Counted from the first letter of the stretch, positions 35,471 through 43,872 are shown. The stretch is 64,000 bases of DNA from Pseudomonas yamanorum (GCF_013386765.1 NZ_JACARE010000056.1:1245-65244), one strand, 5' to 3'. Notes: a model not told the origin generated them from the sequence alone. Numbers and translations are program-made.

Positions 35471-36904
35471 TCAGCCAATCTCTTGCAGGATGTCGCGCAC
35501 CTTGTCCAGCGCCGGGTCGATATCCAGGGTTTCAATGGCGCCGAAACCAATGATCAACCCGTCGCGCACCGGCGCCTCATGGAAGAACACGCTCAAGGGA
35601 TACAGGCCGACCTCGACCTTGCGGGCCAGCTCCATCAGCAGCGGGATATTTACCGGCACCTTGCACAGCGCCGCCATATGGAACCCGGCCACGGTGGGCA
35701 CCGCTTCGAACCACGGCGACAGGTCTGTGGCCAGGCGCTTGAGAATGCGCTCCCGGCGCCCCGCGTACACGGTATGGCAACGACGAATATGCTTGAGCAG
35801 ATAGCCTTCGCTGATGAACTTGGCCAGGGCCCATTGCGGCAGGGTGGAGCTGTGTTGGTCGGTCAGTTGCTTGGCCTTGAGCACTGCGCCAAAAATCGCC
35901 GGCGGCAGCACGGCGTAACCCAGGCGCAGTTCTGGCAGCAGGGTTTTGGAGAAGGTCCCGACGTAGGTGACGACACCCCGGGTGTCCATGCTTTGCAGCG
36001 AATCGGTGGGGCGCCCCTCGTAGCGAAACTCACTGTCGTAATCGTCTTCGATGATGATTGCGCCCAGCTCGAACGCCCGCGCCAGCAACGCCTCGCGGCG
36101 CGCCAGGCTCATCGGCATGCCCAGGGGAAACTGGTGGGACGGCGTCACATAGATCAGCCGGGTGCCGTCGGGAATCAGCTCTACCTGGATGCCCTGTTCG
36201 TCGACCGGCACGCCCACCACCGTAGCGCCCACCGCGTTGAACATCAGGCGTGCCGGGGTGTAGCCGGGGTCTTCCATGGCAACGATGCTTGCGGGTTCCA
36301 GCACCACGCGGGCGATCAGGTCCAGCGCCTGCTGGGCCCCATTGGTGACCACGATGTCGTCATCCCGGCATTTGACCCCGCGGGAAAACGCAATATGCCC
36401 GGCGATCGCATTGCGCAAGGCCGGCAAGCCTTCAGGCTGGCTGTAGTAACCGCTGTTCTGGGCGATGCGGCGCAAGGCGTCCTGGGTGCAGCGGCGCCAT
36501 TCTTCCTGGGGAAACTGGCTGCGGGTGGTGGCACCCCCGATAAACTCGCAACGCAAGGTGCCGTCCCGGGTTGGGTGGCGCATGGGGGAAGGCAGTGATT
36601 GCCACTTGGCGAGGTTGGCGGCGCAGGCCAGGTCTGTGGCGGTTTGCAGGCGCTCGGAACGCGGCGCCCGGGCGTTGACGAAGGTGCCACGGCCGATCTT
36701 GCCCACCAGCAGGCCTTCATAGGTCAGGGTGGCGTAGGTGTCGGACACTGTCTTGCGCGACACGCCCAATTGCTCGGCCAACAGTCGGCTGGGCGGCAGC
36801 TGCGCGCCGGCCGCCAGTTGTCCCGACTCAATGGCCGCGCGCAGTTGCTGGTAAAGCTGTTCGGCCAGATCCTTGCGGCCATTGATGACGACGTGCAGTT
36901 CCAT
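35471..36904 (-). CDS. MocR-type GntR regulator (PLP-binding aminotransferase fold)
   Basis: A 477-residue MocR/PdxR-like regulator. The N-terminal GntR winged helix (about 1-75) has PSRLLAEQLGVSRKTVSDTY. A linker is followed by a fold-type-I aminotransferase-like domain (about 110-475). The PLP-binding Lys lies in TFSKTLLPELRLGYAV, and the Asp/Tyr region in IIIEDDYDSEFRYEGRP. Members sense PLP or an amino-compound adduct and often regulate a divergent gene, here the AhpD-like gene at 37067. Ligand unknown. Confidence 0.92.
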   Translation of the reverse strand: MELHVVINGRKDLAEQLYQQLRAAIESGQLAAGAQLPPSRLLAEQLGVSRKTVSDTYATLTYEGLLVGKIGRGTFVNARAPRSERLQTATDLACAANLAKWQSLPSPMRHPTRDGTLRCEFIGGATTRSQFPQEEWRRCTQDALRRIAQNSGYYSQPEGLPALRNAIAGHIAFSRGVKCRDDDIVVTNGAQQALDLIARVVLEPASIVAMEDPGYTPARLMFNAVGATVVGVPVDEQGIQVELIPDGTRLIYVTPSHQFPLGMPMSLARREALLARAFELGAIIIEDDYDSEFRYEGRPTDSLQSMDTRGVVTYVGTFSKTLLPELRLGYAVLPPAIFGAVLKAKQLTDQHSSTLPQWALAKFISEGYLLKHIRRCHTVYAGRRERILKRLATDLSPWFEAVPTVAGFHMAALCKVPVNIPLLMELARKVEVGLYPLSVFFHEAPVRDGLIIGFGAIETLDIDPALDKVRDILQEIG

Positions 36905-37066
36905 GTTTCATCCAGAGGCGATCAATCCCTGGCAAGGTTACCCGTAACCGTCGCGGCTCGGTACCGCCAAAGTGGTCCCCTCATAAACCGGCGTTTTGGC
37001 TATAGGGCTTATGCCACGCGGCCTTTAGGCTGGGCAGTCATTGCATTTGCCACTGGGGCTACACCG
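36905..37066. promoter_or_regulatory. Divergent promoter region between the MocR-type regulator and the AhpD-like gene
   Basis: The region contains AAAGTGGTCCCCTCATAAA and, in opposite sense, TATAGGGCTTATGCCAC about 20 bases later. These look like a loose inverted or direct repeat of the GTGGTCC type seen with MocR regulators. A -10 resembling TATAGG overlaps it. Assignment is tentative. Confidence 0.4.
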
Positions 37067-37510
37067 ATGGAACCTCGCCTGGATTACTACACCGCCTCGC
37101 CACAAGCGCTCAAGGGCATGTTGATGCTGGAAGCGGCGACCTTTGGCTTGTCCATCGAAAAGCCCCTGCTGGAGCTGATCAGGATCCGGGTTTCGCAGCT
37201 CAATCAGTGCGGGTTCTGCACCGACATGCACTCGATGGCAGCGCGTCAGCGGGGCGAGAGCGAGCGGCGGCTGTTCGCATTGTGCGTGTGGCGAGACTCG
37301 CCGTTTTTTAACCCGAGGGAGAAAGCCGCCCTGGCCTGGAGCGAATCCGTGGCCACGCTGCCGACCTCCAGCGTGCCGGATGAACTGTTTGCGGCAATGC
37401 GCGTGGAGTTCAGCGAGCAGGAGTTGGTGGACCTGACCATGGCGGTGTCCAGCATCAGTGCCTGGAACCGCCTGGCCGTAGGGTTTCGCCAGCAACCGCC
37501 GAACGATTGA
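37067..37510 (+). CDS. Carboxymuconolactone decarboxylase/AhpD-like protein
   Basis: A 147-residue all-helical protein of the AhpD/CMD family. The redox motif CGFCTDMH at about residues 46-53 is the Cys-x-x-Cys pair of alkylhydroperoxidase-D-type proteins with the downstream His. The start at 37067 is preceded by a weak ribosome site. It is divergent from the MocR-type regulator. A peroxidase or thiol-redox role is likely; aromatic decarboxylation is unlikely because other pathway genes are absent. Its end abuts the convergent SDR gene with no gap. Confidence 0.88.
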   Translation: MEPRLDYYTASPQALKGMLMLEAATFGLSIEKPLLELIRIRVSQLNQCGFCTDMHSMAARQRGESERRLFALCVWRDSPFFNPREKAALAWSESVATLPTSSVPDELFAAMRVEFSEQELVDLTMAVSSISAWNRLAVGFRQQPPND

Positions 37511-38278
37511 TCAGGACAGGAAACCACCGTCCACGTTCAGCGAAATACCCGTGGTGTAGCTGGATGCATCGCTGGCCAGGTACAGCACCGCGCCGGCCAT
37601 TTCGCTCGGGTCGGCCACGCGCTTGAGGGGGATCTGCGCCAGGGCCATTTTCAGGATCGAATCGTTTTTGACCAGCGCGGAGGCGAACTTGGTGTCGGTC
37701 AGCCCCGGCAGCAGCGCGTTGCAACGAATGCCGAACGGCGCGCATTCCTTGGCGAAAACCTTGGTCATGTTGATCACGGCCGCCTTGGTCACCGAGTAGA
37801 TGCCCTGGAACACGCCCGGCGATATCCCGTTGATGGATGCCACGTTGATGATGCTGCCGCCACCGTTCTCGCGCATCAGCTTGCCGGCTTCCACCGACAT
37901 GAAGAAGTAGCCGCGAATGTTCACATCGACGGTCTTCTGGAACGCGCCCAGGTCGGTGTCCAGTACATTGCAGAACTGCGGGTTGGTGGCGGCGTTGTTG
38001 ACCAGGATATCCAGGCGGCCGAACTGTTCGCGGATCGCGGCGAAGACATTCGTGATCTGTTCCATTTCGCCGATATGGCAGGCAATGGCCGTGGCCTTGC
38101 CGCCGTCGGCGATGATCGCATCGGCCACGTGCTGGCAGCCGTCGATCTTGCGGCTCGACACGATCACGTGGGCGCCTTGCTGGGCCAGCAATTTGGCAAT
38201 CGCCTCACCAATACCGCGGCTGGCGCCGGAAACGAAAGCGATCTTGCCGTCGAGGTCGAACAGTTGAGTCTTGGACAT
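37511..38278 (-). CDS. Short-chain dehydrogenase/reductase
   Basis: A 255-residue classical SDR. The cofactor motif is SGASRGIGEAIAK (about residues 15-27), the structural motif LVNNAATNP and the catalytic YSVTKAAVINM. Ser in INVASINGIS and the C-terminal GGFLS are also typical. The start at 38278 has AAGGA seven bases upstream. It lies 19 bases downstream of the phosphotransferase gene on the same strand, so the two form an operon. The substrate is unknown, perhaps a 3-hydroxyacyl compound. Confidence 0.93.
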   Translation of the reverse strand: MSKTQLFDLDGKIAFVSGASRGIGEAIAKLLAQQGAHVIVSSRKIDGCQHVADAIIADGGKATAIACHIGEMEQITNVFAAIREQFGRLDILVNNAATNPQFCNVLDTDLGAFQKTVDVNIRGYFFMSVEAGKLMRENGGGSIINVASINGISPGVFQGIYSVTKAAVINMTKVFAKECAPFGIRCNALLPGLTDTKFASALVKNDSILKMALAQIPLKRVADPSEMAGAVLYLASDASSYTTGISLNVDGGFLS

Positions 38279-38297
38279 GGTTTTTCCTTGAAGAGGG

Positions 38298-39365
38298 TCA
38301 GAGGGAAGACTGTTTGATGACATTCAGGCTCATCTGCTCCAGCAGCTTGTTCATGTGGATGAACTGCGCAAAGCGTTTGTCCTGGGTCTGGCCATGGAAG
38401 AAGCGGTAGTAGATCTGCTGCACGATGCCGGCCAGGCGGAACAGGCCGTAGGTGTAGTAGAAGTCGAAATTGTCGATCTGGATCCCGGAGCGCTCGGCGT
38501 AGTAGTCGACGAACTGGCGGCGGGTGAGCATGCCGGGGGCGTTGCTCGGCTGGCGGCGCATCAGCTGCACCGGGGCCGGGTCGGCCGCTTCGATCCAGTA
38601 GGCGAGGGTGTTGCCCAGGTCCATCAGCGGGTCGCCGAGGGTGGTCAGTTCCCAGTCGAGCACACCGATGATCTGCATCGGGTTATGCGGGTCGAGGATC
38701 ACGTTGTCGAAGCGATAGTCGTTGTGGACGATGCTCGAGGTGGGGTGATCGGCTGGCATCTTGTCGTTGAGCCAGGCACGCACGGCTTCCCAGCTCGGTG
38801 CGTCAGGGGTCAGGGCTTTTTCGTAGCGATCGCTCCAGCCGCGAATCTGGCGCTCCACGTAACCCTCGGGCTTACCCAGGTCGGCCAGGCCGCAGGCGGT
38901 GTAGTCCACCTGATGCAGCTCGACGAACTTGTCGATAAAGCTTTTGCACAAGGCTTCGGTTTTCGCCGCATCCAGGCCCAGCTCCGGCGGCAGGTCCGAG
39001 CGCAGGATGATGCCGTTGACGCGCTCCATCACGTAGAACTCGGCGCCGATCACCGACTCGTCGGTGCAGTGCACGTAGGCCTTGGGGCAATACGGGAAAC
39101 CGTCCTTGAGCTGGTTGAGAATCCGGTATTCGCGGCCCATGTCGTGGGCGGACTTGGCCTTGTGGCCAAAGGGCGGGCGGCGCAGCACGAATTCCTGGCC
39201 GGGGTATTCCAGCAGGTACGTCAGGTTGGAGGCGCCTCCCGGAAACTGGCTGATGTTGACGCTGCCGCTCAAGCCCGGAATATGGGCCTTGAGGTAGGGA
39301 TCGATGAGGCTGGCATCAAGTTCTTCGCCGGGGCGAATCTGGGTCGATTGGTCATTAAGCGCCAT
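38298..39365 (-). CDS. APH-family phosphotransferase (ACAD10/11-like kinase)
   Basis: A 355-residue APH-fold kinase. It shows FPGGASNLTYLLEYPGQEFVLRRPP (nucleotide-binding lobe; quoted in part as GGASNLTYLL), the catalytic SSIVHNDYRFDNVILD (about residues 200-215) and the metal site IGVLDWELTTLGDPLMDLG. These match the kinase part of ACAD10/11 and the bacterial enzymes that phosphorylate hydroxyacyl-CoA. With the SDR immediately downstream it could process a 3- or 4-hydroxy fatty acid. No acyl-CoA dehydrogenase gene is in the window. The length is typical. Confidence 0.9.
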   Translation of the reverse strand: MALNDQSTQIRPGEELDASLIDPYLKAHIPGLSGSVNISQFPGGASNLTYLLEYPGQEFVLRRPPFGHKAKSAHDMGREYRILNQLKDGFPYCPKAYVHCTDESVIGAEFYVMERVNGIILRSDLPPELGLDAAKTEALCKSFIDKFVELHQVDYTACGLADLGKPEGYVERQIRGWSDRYEKALTPDAPSWEAVRAWLNDKMPADHPTSSIVHNDYRFDNVILDPHNPMQIIGVLDWELTTLGDPLMDLGNTLAYWIEAADPAPVQLMRRQPSNAPGMLTRRQFVDYYAERSGIQIDNFDFYYTYGLFRLAGIVQQIYYRFFHGQTQDKRFAQFIHMNKLLEQMSLNVIKQSSL

Positions 39366-39495
39366 GCTTATCCCTTCTGCTTATTCTTAAGGCCTTGGAC
39401 TATTGGCTAATCTAATGCGCGTAGACGCCCAGCCACAAGGTTGGGGCGGCTTAATAGGTTAGCGTGTTGGCCGATGATCAGCGGGCCTGATGTGC

Positions 39496-41349
39496 TCAGA
39501 TCACCAGAATTGCACGCCCGCTTGGGTTGCAGGACAGGTTGGCACCGATCTCGACTTTTGCCAGGTCGATGCCGAGGCCGGCGAGGAGGTTGTTGACCAA
39601 CGGGTCGAGGAGTGGGCCGAGCAGGGCGGAGACCGTAGTGCTGACGAGGTTGAGCACCGTCGTCAACAGCCCGACGACCAGGCTCAGCACCAACCCCAGC
39701 AGCCCGCCCTTGGTGGGTGGATGGTTGATCAATTGGATGCCGTTGAGGGTGTTGGCCAGGCTGCCCACGACGTTGTTGGAGCTGAAACTGAAGTAATCCG
39801 GCGGGCTTTTTACCTCGGGTGGCGACAGGTAGGTATGGTTTCGGGTGGTCTTGGCCACGCTGCTGTCGACCTTCAGGCTGATACCGCCGACGGCATATGG
39901 CTCCCGGTCACACACACCCTTGCTGCAGGTTTTTTCGCCCAGGTCCAGCAGCGCAAATTCATTGACCTTCAGGGGTTCAGTGGAGGAAAACAGGTTCTTC
40001 GGATCGATCTGGCCCACCATCAACCGCACGGCAGAGGTAGTGCCCACAACCGACAACGATTTGTCCGCAGCGCTCGTGCAACTGTAACCGGTGACGCTGC
40101 TGCTGCCGCTGGCAGCCTCCAGGGCAACATCAATTTGCGAGCCGATTGCCGGGTCCAGGAAACCACCCAACAAGCCACCCACCAGCCCCGTTATTGTGCT
40201 GATAATTCCGTTCAGTCCGTCGATTACCGGCAGTTTGACGGAGATCAACGTCCTGACTTGCGCGGTCCTGACATAGATCGGCTGGGTGGCGATCAGCTTC
40301 GGGTTGCCAATGGCGGAAACCTGCGCCGGTTCAATCACCTTGGTCTTGACTGTGATATTCAGCAGGCCCAATACATCGATCGGCAACTCCACCGCCACGG
40401 CGTTGTACTTGTTCGACAGTTGCACAAACCCCTGAATCAGATTGAACAGTTGCAGGTTGACGTCCAGGGCGCTTTTGTCGGTGCCGTTCTGGATGCTCAG
40501 CAGGTCGCCCAGGTGCAGGATCTTGGTGCCGGGGGCAATCAGCTTGATCGCTTCCAGGTTATTGATCACCACCTTGACCGCATCGCCCCCCAGCTTGAGC
40601 ACATCAATCGCAGCTTGAATCAGGTCGCCGACGCTGGCGTCGGTCTTGAGCAGTTCGTCGTAATTGCCGGCACTGACGTTAAGCCGAATCGCCAGGGCGT
40701 CCAGGTAACCGAGCAGGTTGATATTGGCCTTGATCAAACCCTCCCAGCCCAATGCGTCGAGTTGCAATTTGCCCCCCAGCAGCCCACCGATCAAGGCGTT
40801 GAGCGCTGCGGACTTGGTGCTGTCTACGGTCAGCAGCGTGCTGCGGATGGTCAGCACCGCCACCGGTGGTGCGGGCACGGCGGCCACAGCCACTGCGCGC
40901 AATTGAATCGTCGGGTTGAACGGGCCTGGGGCGAACAGCATGAAAAGGCCGTTGGCGATGCTGGTGACCACGCGATGGGTAGCAATGACCTGGATCGCAT
41001 CGGCCTTGGAGGGATTGGGGGAGAAGGTGCGGATGAAGTCAGCGCCGGTGACCAGCGTGCCACAGGCGGTGCTCAGGGTACGGTTGTCGTCGATCGGGAA
41101 GTCATTGCGGGCCGCGCTTTGTATCGCAAACTGTGGGGCGTTGGTATTCGGGGTCAAGCAGGCGCCGCCGCGGCTCACCACCTCAAGCGCTGCGGTGTCG
41201 GCCACGCGTTGCAGCTTGCGCTTTTCCAGGTACAACCGGCCGCTGTCGACCACCAGCAACAGGAACAACAGCGCGATGCCGAGGGTCATCGCGCCCACCA
41301 AACCTATCGCACCGCGTTGGCGGGCCGGGCCGGGTCCATGGCAAACCAT
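39496..41349 (-). CDS. TadG-like membrane-anchored protein (TadE/G N-terminal signature)
   Basis: A 617-residue exported protein. The N-terminal QRGAIGLVGAMTLGIALLFLLLV, followed by DSGRLYLEKRKLQRVADTAA, is the Flp-pilus TadE/TadG-type membrane anchor (quoted here in two pieces). A long periplasmic region follows with repeated hydrophobic amphipathic stretches and SGSSSVTGYSC. The C-terminus repeats leucine/valine-rich segments (LGLVLSLVVGLLTTVLNLVS). TadG-like proteins belong to Tad pilus loci, but no tadA, flp or rcpA gene lies nearby, so this copy is an orphan or part of a scattered locus. Confidence 0.78.
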   Translation of the reverse strand: MVCHGPGPARQRGAIGLVGAMTLGIALLFLLLVVDSGRLYLEKRKLQRVADTAALEVVSRGGACLTPNTNAPQFAIQSAARNDFPIDDNRTLSTACGTLVTGADFIRTFSPNPSKADAIQVIATHRVVTSIANGLFMLFAPGPFNPTIQLRAVAVAAVPAPPVAVLTIRSTLLTVDSTKSAALNALIGGLLGGKLQLDALGWEGLIKANINLLGYLDALAIRLNVSAGNYDELLKTDASVGDLIQAAIDVLKLGGDAVKVVINNLEAIKLIAPGTKILHLGDLLSIQNGTDKSALDVNLQLFNLIQGFVQLSNKYNAVAVELPIDVLGLLNITVKTKVIEPAQVSAIGNPKLIATQPIYVRTAQVRTLISVKLPVIDGLNGIISTITGLVGGLLGGFLDPAIGSQIDVALEAASGSSSVTGYSCTSAADKSLSVVGTTSAVRLMVGQIDPKNLFSSTEPLKVNEFALLDLGEKTCSKGVCDREPYAVGGISLKVDSSVAKTTRNHTYLSPPEVKSPPDYFSFSSNNVVGSLANTLNGIQLINHPPTKGGLLGLVLSLVVGLLTTVLNLVSTTVSALLGPLLDPLVNNLLAGLGIDLAKVEIGANLSCNPSGRAILVI

Positions 41350-41439
41350 CCTGCGTTCCTTCGCCGGTCCAGTACCAGCGTCCTGAGCATCCCCGCAAGC
41401 AGTGTAGCCAGGATTTGGATGATTGCTGGCTACTGGCCA

Positions 41440-42390
41440 TTATTTTCGCGGCGGCAGTATCACGGGCGTCAGTACAGGGCGGCCGGCGAAATACTCCAGC
41501 AGATTGTCTGCCACGCGTTGCACGGTGTCATGGGCCGCTTCCGGTGACAGGCCGGCGACGTGGGGCGTGAGCACGGTATTGCTGAGGTGCTTGAGCGCGT
41601 CTGGCACCTTGGGTTCATCGTCGAACACATCCAGTGCCGCGCCGCCGATACGGCGCTGCTCCAGGGCGGTAATCAGGTCGGCGGTGACCACCACGCTGCC
41701 GCGGCCGATGTTCACCAGGAAACCGTTGGGCCCCAGCGCGTCGAGGGCCTGGCGGTCGATCAAATGCCGCGTGCTGGTGCCACCGGGCGTGGCCAGGATC
41801 AGAAAGTCCGAGGCCCGCGCCAGTTCCACGGCGGTGGCGCAGTAGGTGTAGTCCACATCATCGCGGGGCTGGCGGTTGTGATAACTCACCTCCATGCCAA
41901 ACCCCAGGGCCGCGCGCTTGGCGATCTCAAGGCCCACGGCGCCCAGCCCGAGAATCCCCAGCTGTTTGCCGGCCAGGGAAGGGCGCATGACTTTGGGCCA
42001 TTCGCTGCGCCGCACCGCCGCGTCTGCCCGGGGAATGTCACGCACCAGCGACAGCAGCAGGGCCATGGCATGGTCGGCCACCGATGGCGCATTCACACCG
42101 GCGCCATTGGTGACCACAATGCCCCGGTTGCTGGCGGCTTGCAGGTCCACGTGTTCATAACCGGCGCCGATCACACAGATGATCTCCAGCACCGGCAGCG
42201 CGGCGATTTCCTCGGCGTACAGGCCCAGCGGGCCACGGGTCAGTACCGCCTGGATCTGCCCGCCGTGGGTCTTGATCGCCTTGGCGCGCTCGGCCGGGGT
42301 CGGCGCGAGGATCACGTGAAAGCCGTTGCCTTCGATAATCGGCAGGTAGTCGTTGATGGTTTCAACCAGGACCAGAACGGTGACGGGCAT
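41440..42390 (-). CDS. D-2-hydroxyacid dehydrogenase (glyoxylate/hydroxypyruvate reductase-like)
   Basis: A 316-residue NAD(P)-dependent dehydrogenase. The nucleotide motif is GILGLGAVGLEIAKRA (about residues 142-157). The catalytic triad appears as Arg in VNIGRGSVV, Glu in DVFDDEPKVP and His in TPHVAGLSPEA. It reduces glyoxylate, hydroxypyruvate or a related 2-oxoacid; specificity cannot be read. The start at 42390 has AGGAAGAG about eight bases upstream, and longer starts lack one. It sits alone between a hairpin terminator and the TadG-like gene. Confidence 0.92.
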   Translation of the reverse strand: MPVTVLVLVETINDYLPIIEGNGFHVILAPTPAERAKAIKTHGGQIQAVLTRGPLGLYAEEIAALPVLEIICVIGAGYEHVDLQAASNRGIVVTNGAGVNAPSVADHAMALLLSLVRDIPRADAAVRRSEWPKVMRPSLAGKQLGILGLGAVGLEIAKRAALGFGMEVSYHNRQPRDDVDYTYCATAVELARASDFLILATPGGTSTRHLIDRQALDALGPNGFLVNIGRGSVVVTADLITALEQRRIGGAALDVFDDEPKVPDALKHLSNTVLTPHVAGLSPEAAHDTVQRVADNLLEYFAGRPVLTPVILPPRK

Positions 42391-42465
42391 GCGAGGGCTC
42401 TTCCTGAAGGGTTTGAGGGGTTCAGTATGCGACATTTTGTCGGTATGAACCCCGCGCCAGGTGAA

Positions 42466-42507
42466 GAAAAATCCGACGCCCGCTGGGTATTGATACTCCA
42501 GCGGGCG
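42466..42507 (-). terminator. Intrinsic terminator of the isochorismatase-family gene
   Basis: On the minus strand CGCCCGCTGG pairs with CCAGCGGGCG around an 11-base loop, followed by GATTTTTC. It lies just after the stop of the gene at 42522. Confidence 0.85.
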
Positions 42508-42521
42508 CTCCGGAGAGGATG

Positions 42522-43058
42522 TTAAAAGCAGATATCTGCCGCCTTAATACGTTTCACAAACGCCCCGGCCAACGTGGCGTTGTGATGCTCGATAATCGCC
42601 TCGGCCGTTAACGCCGGCGTGTCCATGCACGTGTGACCATCCTCCGGCAGCACCACCGAGAACCCCAGTTCGACGGCAACCCGGCACGTTGTGTCGATGC
42701 AGTACTGGGTTTTCATCCCGACGATCACCAGCTCATTCACCTGTGACGCCGCCAGTTGTTGTGCCAGCCCGGTGTCGAGGAAACAGCTGGGCCTGGATTT
42801 ATCGAACACCGCGTCGCGGGCTTCATCCACCTCCAGCGCCGGCCATAGCTGCCAGAGCGGGCTGCCCGACTCGATGGGCGAGCCCGCAGGGCCGGTGTGA
42901 CGTGCGGCGAAAATCGGTACGCCGGCGAGGCGGGCTCGCTGAATCAATGAGTTGATGGTGTCGAGTACGCGCTGGCGTTCGTGGGGTTTCTCCGGGCCGT
43001 CGTACAGACCGGTCTGCATGTCGATGACCAGCAGGGCGGGGCGCTTGGCTTCAGGCAT
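42522..43058 (-). CDS. Isochorismatase-family cysteine hydrolase
   Basis: A 178-residue isochorismatase-like hydrolase. The catalytic triad Asp/Lys/Cys is seen in LVIDMQTGL (about residue 13), DKSRPSCF (about 87) and GMKTQYCIDTTCR (about 119-131). Family members cut amide, ester or vinyl-ether bonds (nicotinamidase, N-carbamoylsarcosine amidase and others); the specific substrate is unknown. The ribosome site AAGGAG lies seven bases before the ATG. Directly upstream is a threonine-rich leader peptide with alternative RNA hairpins, so expression is probably controlled by charged tRNA-Thr. An enzyme related to threonine or its derivatives is therefore possible (inference). Confidence 0.9.
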   Translation of the reverse strand: MPEAKRPALLVIDMQTGLYDGPEKPHERQRVLDTINSLIQRARLAGVPIFAARHTGPAGSPIESGSPLWQLWPALEVDEARDAVFDKSRPSCFLDTGLAQQLAASQVNELVIVGMKTQYCIDTTCRVAVELGFSVVLPEDGHTCMDTPALTAEAIIEHHNATLAGAFVKRIKAADICF

Positions 43059-43096
43059 GGTGTTGCTCCTTGTAGTTGCCAGACGGGCGGAGCAAT

Positions 43097-43128
43097 AAAA
43101 AGGCCCCGTCCATTGCTGGCGGGGCCTT
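43097..43128 (-). terminator. Attenuator terminator hairpin (3:4) before the isochorismatase-family gene
   Basis: The minus strand reads AAGGCCCCGCC-loop-GACGGGGCCTT followed by TTTATT. The stem-loop and T-tract lie between the leader peptide stop (43146) and the gene start (43058). The 5' arm CCCGCC can also pair with GGCGGG inside the leader (43179-43184), giving the competing antiterminator. Confidence 0.85.
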
Positions 43129-43145
43129 GGGTAAACCTGGGTGGC

Positions 43146-43235
43146 TTAGTTTGCGCGCCACTCACCGCTACCACACGACCCGCCATAAGCGGTCGTGGTA
43201 GTGGTACGGGTGAGGGCCAGCTGGATAAGGTTCAT
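43146..43235 (-). CDS. Threonine-rich leader peptide (29 residues)
   Basis: A short frame, too short for normal gene finding. It begins MNLIQLALTR and has Thr at positions 9 and 11-15, six Thr codons within seven, using ACC, ACT and ACG. It ends GEWRAN and a TAA stop. The Thr codons form the 5' arm (CTACCACGACC) of a hairpin with GGTCG-TG-TGGTAG (43168-43201). There is no Shine-Dalgarno sequence; a promoter at 43242-43271 would start the transcript at or next to the ATG, so translation may be leaderless. This is the layout of a ribosome-mediated attenuator controlling the gene at 42522. The leader reading is an inference from structure and position. Confidence 0.72.
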   Translation of the reverse strand: MNLIQLALTRTTTTTAYGGSCGSGEWRAN

Positions 43236-43241
43236 GGGCCG

Positions 43242-43271
43242 ATCATGCTGGCGCTGGCGTTTGGCTGTCAA
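43242..43271 (-). promoter_or_regulatory. Sigma-70-type promoter of the attenuator transcript
   Basis: On the minus strand TTGACA (43266-43271) and CATGAT (43242-43247) are 18 bases apart. The -35 is a perfect match and the -10 has four of six. It starts five bases after the TetR gene stop. The predicted start point falls at the leader ATG. Confidence 0.6.
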
Positions 43272-43275
43272 CGCA

Positions 43276-43872
43276 TCAGACGAGGTTTTTTTCCGGGAGC
43301 AGGATATTTCTGGCGGCGGCGAGGAACTCCTCGGACAGGCTGTCGCCTTTGGTCGCACGGGCCAGGGTCAGGGCGCCGAACATCATCGTGTACTGGGCAA
43401 TGGCGGCCTGCCGGTCACCTTCGGGTGTGCCGGTAGCCTGGGTAGCGGCCAGGATCCCCATGGACTCTTCAAAACCCTGGATAAAGCTGCGTTGCAGCGC
43501 GCTGTCGGGCGCTTCATGGCACATTTCCCCGGCAAACGCCGCCACCGGGCAACTGTCCCCGGGGTTGTCGCGATTGGCGGCCGTGAGGTACGGATCGATC
43601 AGTGCCAGGCGCGCAGTCTCGGGGTCAGGGCTTTGCTCGACCCGCGCTTGCCAGCGCAGGCTCGATTGCTCGAACGCCCGGTTGCAGGCTTCCGTGGCCA
43701 GCGCCTCGCGGGACTCGAAGTGCCCGTAGAAACCGCCATGGGTCAGGCCGGCAGCCGCCATTACGTCCGACACGCTGATGCCATGGATGCCCCGTTCACG
43801 AAACAGTCGCGTGGCGGCCTCGACGATGATTTCGCGGTTGAGTTCGGCTTGTTTGCGGGACACGCGTGGCAT
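43276..43872 (-). CDS. TetR/AcrR-family regulator
   Basis: A 198-residue TetR regulator. The N-terminal helix-turn-helix (about residues 10-55) reads IIVEAATRLFRERGIHGISV then MAAAGLTHGGFYGHFESREA. The C-terminal ligand domain contains GCxVAAFAGE-like text (CPVAAFAGEMCHE) typical of the TetR_C_33/AcuR-like group. It lies upstream of the attenuator on the same strand and downstream of the divergent tautomerase gene region; its target is unclear. Ligand unknown. Confidence 0.9.
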   Translation of the reverse strand: MPRVSRKQAELNREIIVEAATRLFRERGIHGISVSDVMAAAGLTHGGFYGHFESREALATEACNRAFEQSSLRWQARVEQSPDPETARLALIDPYLTAANRDNPGDSCPVAAFAGEMCHEAPDSALQRSFIQGFEESMGILAATQATGTPEGDRQAAIAQYTMMFGALTLARATKGDSLSEEFLAAARNILLPEKNLV

